A program made the translations under genes and the position numbers. The notes beneath the pieces are model-generated. The model was not told where the DNA came from. It saw only the letters and a program-made list of their open reading frames with translations, and did not search any database. Shown in pieces: positions 1-5,037 of a DNA stretch of 15,195 nt. The DNA lies in the NCBI RefSeq assembly GCF_001556515.1, contig NZ_LSJA01000313.1, positions 1 through 15,195 of the forward strand, given 5' to 3'. This DNA comes from Caulobacter sp. CCH9-E1. GTDB taxonomy: Bacteria; Pseudomonadota; Alphaproteobacteria; Caulobacterales; Caulobacteraceae. Within the stretch, counting starts at the first letter, position 1, and the number at the start of each line of letters is the position of its first letter.

Positions 1-108
1 CCCCAATCCGCTACACCGCCCCCCGCAATGACCCGCACGCCGCACCATCACGGCCACCACCACCATCCGACCTCGCCTCGCGGGATCGGCCGGGTCCGCT
101 CGCTCTAG
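1..108 (+). CDS. possible 3' end of an upstream gene, His-rich tail
   Basis: An open frame enters from the left edge and stops at TAG 106-108. It reads as a Pro/His-rich tail with a HHHGHHHH stretch at codons 15-22 and mostly G or C at third positions, as in neighbouring genes. His-rich tails occur on metal-handling proteins, but 35 residues are too few to name a family. The frame could equally be chance in GC-rich DNA: a minus-strand frame starting at ATG 48 is also open to the edge. An inverted repeat CAAGCCCC (112-119) / GGGGCTTG (143-150) follows the stop but lacks a T-tract. Confidence 0.25.
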   Translation, partial: PQSATPPPAMTRTPHHHGHHHHPTSPRGIGRVRSL

Positions 109-195
109 AAGCAAGCCCCCAGCCAGCCCCCGCCTAGCGGATGGGGCTTGGCTCAAGCGCCATCCGTCGAAGCCTTGAAGTTCTAAGGACCGACG

Positions 196-1686
196 ATGAC
201 CACCGCCTCCGACGACAACACCCCGCAAGACTTCCGCCCCGAGGCCCGCGCCCCCCGAGGCTTCGCCGACAAGCGCGCGCGCGACCTGCGGGCGGAGCGC
301 TTGATCCTGGAGGCGGTGTCGGCGGTCTATGAGCGCTACGGCTTCGAGGCGCTGGACACCGGGGCGTTCGAATACGCCGACGCCCTGGGCAAGTTCCTGC
401 CCGACAGCGACCGGCCCAACGAGGGCGTCTTCGCGCTGCAGGACGACGACGACCAGTGGATGGCGCTGCGCTATGATTTGACCGCGCCGCTGGCCCGTTT
501 CGCCGCCCAGAACTGGGAGACCTTGCCCAAGCCGTTCCGCCGCTACGCGTTCGGGCCGGTGTGGCGCAACGAGAAGCCGGGGCCGGGGCGCTTCCGCCAG
601 TTCATCCAGTGCGACGCCGACACGGTGGGCTCGGCCCGTCCGGAGGCCGACGCCGAGATCATCGCCATGGCCGTCGAGGGCCTGGAGGCCGCGGGCCTGC
701 CGCGCGGGGCGGCGGTGCTGAAGATCAACAATCGCAAGCTGCTCAACGGTCTCTTGACCGCCGCCGGCGCCGACAGCGCCGGCCAGAAGCTGGCCGTGTT
801 GCGCGCGGTCGACAAGCTGGACCGCCTGGGCGTCGACGGTGTCCGGCTGCTGCTGGGCGAGGGGCGCCTGGACGAGAGCGGCGACTTCACCAAGGGCGCG
901 GGCCTCAAAGGGCAGGCGGTCGACCAGGTGCTGGACTTCGTCCAGGCCGGCTCTTCTGGCGGGCGCGCGGCGACGCTGGACAATATCGCGCGCGTGATCG
1001 GCGGCTCGGCCGAGGGCGACGAGGGCCTGTTGGAGCTGTCGCGGATCGACGCGGCCCTGACCAGCCTGGGGATCGCCGACGATCAGGCCTTCATCGACCC
1101 GTCGATCGTCCGGGGGCTGGAATACTACACCGGCGCGGTGTTCGAGGCCGAGCTCTTGCTCAGCACCACCGACGAGAAGGGCAACAAGGTCACCTTCGGC
1201 TCGATCGGCGGCGGCGGGCGCTATGACGACCTGGTGGCGCGGTTCACCGGCAATGTGACGCCGGCGACGGGCTTCTCGTTCGGGGTGTCGCGCCTGGCGG
1301 CGGCGCTGCGGGCGGCAGGACAGGAGGCCGGAGGCCTCGCAAGAGGTCCGGTGGTGGTCATCGCCTTCGACGACGCCCACATGCCTGAGTACTTCTCCGT
1401 GGTCGGAGAATTGCGCGCGGCGGGCATTCCGGCCGAGGTCTATCTGGGGACCTCGGGCATGCGGCCGCAGATGAAGTACGCTGACCGGCGCCTGTCGCCC
1501 GCGGCCATCATGCTGGGCGGCGACGAGATCGCGGCCGGCACGGTGACGATCAAGGACCTGGACCTGGGCCGCGAGCTGGCCTCGGGCGTCGCCGACAACG
1601 CCGCCTGGAAGGCCGAGCGTCCGGGCCAGCAGACCATTCCGCGCGGCGAGCTCGTCGCCGCTGTGCGCAAGATCATTGGGGGCTAG
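196..1686 (+). CDS. hisS: histidyl-tRNA synthetase (HisRS)
   Basis: Class II aminoacyl-tRNA synthetase that charges tRNA-His with histidine in the cytoplasm. It has 496 residues, longer than E. coli HisRS (424). Visible landmarks are the substrate segment LRYDLTAPLAR (91-101), the motif 2 region FRRYAFGPVWRNEKPGPGRF (114-133) followed by RQFIQCDAD, the histidine-specific RGLEYYTGAVFE (306-317), motif 3 with GGGGRYDDL (338-346) and GFSFGVSRL (359-367), and an anticodon-binding domain after about residue 385 (GMRPQMKYAD, 421-430). The LRYDLTAPLAR and RQFIQCDAD forms resemble eukaryotic/archaeal HisRS more than the E. coli type (LRPEGTAG, RQFHQ). The ATG at 196 is preceded by AAGGA (185-189) at 6-nt spacing. 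The gene is 3 nt upstream of hisZ and is probably cotranscribed with hisZ and hisG. Confidence 0.97.
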   Translation: MTTASDDNTPQDFRPEARAPRGFADKRARDLRAERLILEAVSAVYERYGFEALDTGAFEYADALGKFLPDSDRPNEGVFALQDDDDQWMALRYDLTAPLARFAAQNWETLPKPFRRYAFGPVWRNEKPGPGRFRQFIQCDADTVGSARPEADAEIIAMAVEGLEAAGLPRGAAVLKINNRKLLNGLLTAAGADSAGQKLAVLRAVDKLDRLGVDGVRLLLGEGRLDESGDFTKGAGLKGQAVDQVLDFVQAGSSGGRAATLDNIARVIGGSAEGDEGLLELSRIDAALTSLGIADDQAFIDPSIVRGLEYYTGAVFEAELLLSTTDEKGNKVTFGSIGGGGRYDDLVARFTGNVTPATGFSFGVSRLAAALRAAGQEAGGLARGPVVVIAFDDAHMPEYFSVVGELRAAGIPAEVYLGTSGMRPQMKYADRRLSPAAIMLGGDEIAAGTVTIKDLDLGRELASGVADNAAWKAERPGQQTIPRGELVAAVRKIIGG

Positions 1687-1689
1687 TTC

Positions 1690-2832
1690 GTGAGGCTCGA
1701 GCGTTCCATTCCGGCGGAGGCGCTCGACGCCATCCGCGCGCCGCTTCTGGCCGCCGGCGCCGCGCCGACCGACGCGCCGGTGCTGCAGCCCCTGGGCCTG
1801 CTGCTCGATCTGGCCGGCGAGGCCATGCGTTCGCGATTGTTCGTCGTCTCCGGCGACGGCGGCGAGGAGGCGGCCCTGCGCCCCGACTTCACCGTCGCCG
1901 TGGCGCGGCAGCACTTTGCTGGAGGGGCGGCGAGCGGCCGCTACCGCTACGAGGGCAAGGCCTTCCGCGTGGCCCCGCGCGGCAGCGATCGCGCCGAGGA
2001 GTTCCTGCAGATCGGCGTCGAGGCCTTCGAGGCCGGAGACCCGGTCGCCGCCGACGCCGAGATGGCGGCCCTGGCCTGGGCGGCCTCGGCGGCTGGCGGG
2101 CGCGGGGATCTCTCCTTGGTGCTCGGGGATGTGTCGTTGTTCGCGGCCTTCGTCGATAGTCTCGATCTGGCCGCGCCCCTGGCCGCCCGCCTGAAGCGCG
2201 CCTTCGCCAAGCCGCGCCAGCTGAAGGCCGAGCTGGACGGCTCGCCGGAGCGCGGACTGGCTGCGGACGAGGATAAAGGCCGCATCGCCGCCCTGCTGGC
2301 CGGCCTGCCCGAGGCCGAAGCCTCCGCGGTGCTGCAGGAGCTGTGGTCCCTGGCCGGCATCGAGCCCGTCGGCGGCCGCCGCCCGGCCGAGATCGCCCGC
2401 CGCCTCGTGGAGAAGGCGCAGACCGCCAAGGCCGGCCGTCTGGACGCGGAGCAAGCCGCCAAGGTCCGCGCCTTCCTGGCCGTCTCCGATCGTCCGGAGG
2501 CGGCGCTCGACGCCATCGCGGGGCTCGCTGGCCCCAACGACGCCGCGCTGAAGGCCGCCGTCGCTGGCTGGCGTTCGCGCCTCTCGGGCATGGCCGCCCG
2601 GGGCGCGCCCCTGGACCGCATGACGCTTGCCGCCGCCTTCGGGCGGGCCTTCGGCTACTACGACGGCTACCTGTTCGAGGTCCGCTCGGCGGGCCTGGGC
2701 GATGAGCGGCCCATCGCCGCCGGCGGTCGCTACGACGGTCTGCCGGGCAAGCTCGGCGTCTCCACCACCAACACCGGCGCGGTCGGCTTCATGGTCCGTC
2801 CCGCGCGCGCCTATGCGGGAGGCGGCGAATGA
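1690..2832 (+). CDS. hisZ: ATP phosphoribosyltransferase regulatory subunit HisZ
   Basis: HisZ is a catalytically inactive HisRS paralogue that joins HisG to form the ATP phosphoribosyltransferase of histidine synthesis and carries histidine feedback regulation. The 380 residues keep the HisRS fold signature: an ALRPDFTVAVARQ segment near residue 64, a degraded motif 2 region (YRYEGKAFR), and the C-terminal YYDGYLFEVR and GGRYDGLPGKLG segments. The anticodon-binding domain of true HisRS is absent. The start is GTG at 1690, just after hisS, with a G-rich stretch (1678-1682) as probable ribosome-binding site. The stop TGA overlaps the hisG ATG (ATGA at 2829-2832), which implies translational coupling of the two subunits. 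The middle section is Ala-rich and poorly conserved, as is usual for HisZ. Confidence 0.93.
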   Translation: MRLERSIPAEALDAIRAPLLAAGAAPTDAPVLQPLGLLLDLAGEAMRSRLFVVSGDGGEEAALRPDFTVAVARQHFAGGAASGRYRYEGKAFRVAPRGSDRAEEFLQIGVEAFEAGDPVAADAEMAALAWAASAAGGRGDLSLVLGDVSLFAAFVDSLDLAAPLAARLKRAFAKPRQLKAELDGSPERGLAADEDKGRIAALLAGLPEAEASAVLQELWSLAGIEPVGGRRPAEIARRLVEKAQTAKAGRLDAEQAAKVRAFLAVSDRPEAALDAIAGLAGPNDAALKAAVAGWRSRLSGMAARGAPLDRMTLAAAFGRAFGYYDGYLFEVRSAGLGDERPIAAGGRYDGLPGKLGVSTTNTGAVGFMVRPARAYAGGGE

Positions 2833-3788
2833 CGTCTGCTCCGATGATCTTCGCCATCCCGTCCAAGGGCCGCCTGAAGGACCAGGTCGAGGCCTGGCTG
2901 GCCGAATGCGGCTTCAAGCTGGAGATGACCGGCGGGGCGCGCGGCTACTCGGCCGAGCTGTCGGGCCTGCCGGGCGTCTCGGTGCGCCTGCTGTCGGCCG
3001 GCGACATCGCCGCGGGCCTCGACAGCGGCGACCTGCACCTGGGCGTCACCGGCGAGGACCTGCTGCGCGAGCGCGGCGACGACATGGACAGCCGGGTCAT
3101 GCTGCTGCGGGCCCTGGGCTTTGGTCGCGCCGACCTGGTCGTGACCGCGCCCAAGAGCTGGCTCGACGTCGACACCATGGCCGATGTCGACGAGGTCGGG
3201 CACGCGCACCTGGCCAAGACCGGCCGCCGCCTGCGGGTGGCGACCAAGTACGTGACCCAGACCCGCGCCTTCTTCGCCCGCCACGGCGTCGCCGACTACC
3301 GCATCGTCGAGAGCAGCGGCGCGACCGAGGGGGCCCCCGCCGCCGGCGCGGCCGAGCTGGTCGTGGACATCACCACCACCGGCGCGACCCTGGCCGCCAA
3401 CGGCCTGAAGATCCTGTCCGACGGCGTGATCCTGAAGAGCCAGGCCCAGCTGACGGCCTCGCTGCTGGCGGGCTGGAACGGCGAGCAGCTGGACGCCCTG
3501 CGGCGGCTCTTGTCCGTGGTCGAGGCCAAGGGGCGGGCGGGCAAGCTCGCCACCCTGGTCTGGCCGGCCGAGCAGGACCGCGCCGCCCAGGACGCGGTGG
3601 CCGGCTTCGTCGCCCAGGGCGGCTCGCGCCGCGCCAATGGCGCCCTGCTGGCGACCGCCGACCTGTTCGACGCCGCCGCCGCCCTGGCCGAGGCCGGGGT
3701 CGAACCGGTGACCGTGTCGCGTCCGGACTATGTGTTCGAGTCGCGCTCGGCGGTGTTGGACCGTTTCACGGCCGCCCTTGGAAAGTAA
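2829..3788 (+). CDS. hisG: ATP phosphoribosyltransferase catalytic subunit HisG, with C-terminal extension
   Basis: HisG condenses ATP and PRPP to phosphoribosyl-ATP, the committed step of histidine synthesis. Residues 1 to about 213 look like the short, HisZ-dependent enzyme of alphaproteobacteria: FAIPSKGRLKDQV (8-20), LGVTGEDLLRE (71-81), RLRVATKYVTQTRAFF (134-149), ESSGATEGAPAAG (161-173) and the PRPP-binding loop VVDITTTGATLAANGL (178-193). At 319 residues it is about 100 longer than usual short HisG; the extra part (about 215-319) is Ala-rich and ends around VTVSRPDYVFESR. It is not an obvious copy of the regulatory domain of long HisG. The start ATG has GGGAGG (2818-2823) upstream and overlaps the hisZ stop. 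It is the last gene of the block. Confidence 0.95.
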   Translation: MTSAPMIFAIPSKGRLKDQVEAWLAECGFKLEMTGGARGYSAELSGLPGVSVRLLSAGDIAAGLDSGDLHLGVTGEDLLRERGDDMDSRVMLLRALGFGRADLVVTAPKSWLDVDTMADVDEVGHAHLAKTGRRLRVATKYVTQTRAFFARHGVADYRIVESSGATEGAPAAGAAELVVDITTTGATLAANGLKILSDGVILKSQAQLTASLLAGWNGEQLDALRRLLSVVEAKGRAGKLATLVWPAEQDRAAQDAVAGFVAQGGSRRANGALLATADLFDAAAALAEAGVEPVTVSRPDYVFESRSAVLDRFTAALGK

Positions 3789-3789
3789 G

Positions 3790-3809
3790 TTTTGACTGTT
3801 TTGTCAAAA
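3790..3809. repeat. inverted repeat TTTTGAC-N6-GTCAAAA (copy 1)
   Basis: Perfect 7-bp arms TTTTGAC (3790-3796) and GTCAAAA (3803-3809) surround TGTTTT, directly after the hisG stop codon. The stem is AT-rich and is followed by A rather than T residues, so it does not look like a standard intrinsic terminator for hisG. A protein-binding dyad is a possible alternative. Confidence 0.6.
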
Positions 3810-3942
3810 ATAACGCTGGAATCCGGGGTAAAACCGACTTTTCAGTCCAAACTACGCCAGCAGCGTCAAAAATTCGTCCAAACCTTTGCAGAAAACGGCT
3901 TTGACGCGTTGACACCGTCACGAATTTGACGTTTCTACACAC

Positions 3943-4070
3943 TGCAAGGACGAAACGAGCCCACCAGAGAGCTCCCGTTCTTCGGCGTTTCGGGGAGGAA
4001 ACGCCCGCCTAGATCGAATGATCGAGAAAATAGCCAGCCCGTCGCGATTATCCCCCGCGACGGGTTTGGT
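3943..4070 (+). ncRNA. candidate small RNA between hisG and the sulfotransferase gene
   Basis: A TTGACA box (3909-3914) with TTTCTACAC about 17 nt downstream (3932-3940) could promote transcription from roughly 3943. The stretch that follows holds a hairpin with arms GGCGTTTC (3984-3991) and GAAACGCC (3998-4005) around a GGGGAG loop, and ends with a strong hairpin (4038-4064) followed by TTT. No tRNA, tmRNA, 6S, SRP or RNase P signature was recognised, and no plus-strand gene follows that a riboswitch could control. Both ends are estimates, and the case rests on structure alone. Confidence 0.25.
4038..4067 (+). terminator. terminator-like hairpin
   Basis: Arms CCCGTCGCG (4038-4046) and CGCGACGGG (4056-4064) pair perfectly around a 9-nt loop, followed by TTTGGTGT. 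It could end the candidate small RNA or readthrough from hisG, whose stop is 250 nt upstream. The T-tract is short. Confidence 0.5.
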
Positions 4071-4091
4071 GTATCTGGGCCCTGGTTTCCA

Positions 4092-4113
4092 TTTTTGACG
4101 ACGACGTCAAAAA
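4092..4113. repeat. inverted repeat TTTTTGAC-N6-GTCAAAAA (copy 2)
   Basis: Perfect 8-bp arms TTTTTGAC (4092-4099) and GTCAAAAA (4106-4113) flank GACGAC. Arms and 6-nt spacing match copy 1 about 300 bp away, so the two look like copies of one element. This copy lies about 35 nt beyond the stop of the minus-strand sulfotransferase gene. Confidence 0.6.
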
Positions 4114-4147
4114 CTTTGCCGAGCGCCGGGCGCCGAGCCCGGATCGC

Positions 4148-4933
4148 TCAGCGATAGCCCAGCAAGTCCCTCAGGCCCGGGGCGTGGAAGTCGACCACCC
4201 GCCGGTGGGTCTCCGACAGCACCTTGGGCACCTCGGCCGTCACGCTGAGGTTCTCGCGCGCGGTGCGGCTCTCGCGCGGATCGGCGCCGGCCTCGACGCG
4301 GGCCCGCCAGTCCTCGGGCAGCGCCAGGCCGCAGTCGGCGAGCAGTTGGCCGAAGAAGGCCTCGGCCCGCCTGGAGCCCAGGTCCTTGAGGTTCTCGACG
4401 ATGTCCTCGTAGCGGACGATCACGGCCTTGGAGCCCATCCAGGCCACGGCGTTCATCGTGAAGATGTCCCGCAGGTCGGGGATGCGGCCGTGGGCGCCCA
4501 GGATCATCATCATGATGACGTCGTCGATGGACGCGCCGCCGTCCTTGATGTGGTTCAGGTTCCCCTGGAACTCGTCGGACAGGTAGAAGCGCGCGCGGGC
4601 CAGGACCCAGTCGTACGGGTCGCGGACGAGCACGACATGGCGCACGTCGCGCAGGGCCACGGCCGCCTCGTCGGAGAACAGCATGTGGCCCCAGCTGATC
4701 ATCGGCTGGTTGGGCAGGAAGGCGTCGCGACTGCGCGCCAGCAGGGCGTGCTGGATGTACTCGCGCCGCCAATGCTGCTCGGGCGCGACGAACATCCGCA
4801 TGATGTTGCGGATCAGGTGCGTGCCGGCCTTTGGCACGCTGTTCAGGAAGACCGGCTGGCCCAGCCGCGCGCGCTCGAAACGCTCGCCGATCGCATCGAG
4901 ATTGTCGGGCTTGCCGCGAATGATGGCGTTCAC
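4148..4933 (-). CDS. small sulfotransferase-domain protein
   Basis: The 261-residue protein has the two PAPS-binding signatures of the sulfotransferase family. The 5'-phosphosulfate loop is FLNSVPKAGTHLIRN (29-43), a variant of the classic PKSGT loop. The 3'-phosphate-binding region is HVVLVRDPYDWVLARARFYLS (about 99-119), with RDP and the later Ser. VIVRYEDIVENLKD (171-184) matches the family's conserved RYEDL segment. Such enzymes transfer sulfate from PAPS to a hydroxyl or amine of a sugar, lipid or peptide; the acceptor cannot be told from sequence. No signal peptide is seen, so it should be cytoplasmic. The start is GTG at 4933, and in-frame ATG codons appear only well downstream. It follows the TonB-dependent receptor on the same strand, 101 nt away, with a strong terminator between them, so it may depend on readthrough or its own promoter. 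Confidence 0.8.
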   Translation of the reverse strand: MNAIIRGKPDNLDAIGERFERARLGQPVFLNSVPKAGTHLIRNIMRMFVAPEQHWRREYIQHALLARSRDAFLPNQPMISWGHMLFSDEAAVALRDVRHVVLVRDPYDWVLARARFYLSDEFQGNLNHIKDGGASIDDVIMMMILGAHGRIPDLRDIFTMNAVAWMGSKAVIVRYEDIVENLKDLGSRRAEAFFGQLLADCGLALPEDWRARVEAGADPRESRTARENLSVTAEVPKVLSETHRRVVDFHAPGLRDLLGYR

Positions 4934-4968
4934 GCTGAGAGGGCCTCGGAACTGAAGGAGCCGGACAG

Positions 4969-4998
4969 AAAAACGGCGGCGGATTGCTCCGCCGCCGT
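4969..4998 (-). terminator. intrinsic terminator of the TonB-dependent receptor gene
   Basis: On the minus strand an 11-bp perfect stem (ACGGCGGCGGA at 4988-4998 pairing with 4973-4983) with a 4-nt loop is followed by TTTTT (4973-4969). It lies about 37 nt after the receptor stop codon and 35 nt before the sulfotransferase start, so it should reduce transcription into the sulfotransferase gene. Confidence 0.85.
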
Positions 4999-5002
4999 GA
5001 TC

Positions 5003-5037
5003 CTAGAGCATTTCCCCGCGAAGGGGATGCCCGCCTA
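5003..5037. repeat. CTAGAGC-type intergenic palindrome
   Basis: CTAGAGCATTTCCCC (5003-5017) faces GGGGATG (5023-5029) across GCGAA, pairing CCCC with GGGG and CAT with ATG around a TT bulge. The element reaches the receptor stop codon. Dispersed palindromes of this look are common between alphaproteobacterial genes. It starts with the same CTAGAGC as the element at 8451-8505. Confidence 0.4.

Larger units (their letters stand above)
3789..4147. other. 359-nt gene-free gap between convergent genes
   Basis: I see no convincing protein-coding frame between the hisG stop and the sulfotransferase stop. The left half is clearly richer in A and T than the flanking genes. The gap holds two inverted repeats of the form TTTTGAC-N6-GTCAAAA, a third GTCAAAAA half-site (3865-3872), a TTGACA box, and two stable hairpins, each listed separately. 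It may hold a small-RNA gene, the terminators of both convergent genes, or both. Confidence 0.8.

Noticed and set aside
112..150. Inverted repeat CAAGCCCC / GGGGCTTG upstream of hisS, considered as a T-box or histidine attenuator.
   Set aside because: No T-box sequence, no run of His codons in a leader peptide ending at it, a 23-nt loop and no T-tract. At most it ends the preceding transcript.
2627..3904. Plus-strand frame overlapping hisZ and hisG and running past hisG.
   Set aside because: Arg/Gly/Pro-rich translation typical of a shifted frame. hisZ and hisG in the other frames have clear family motifs.
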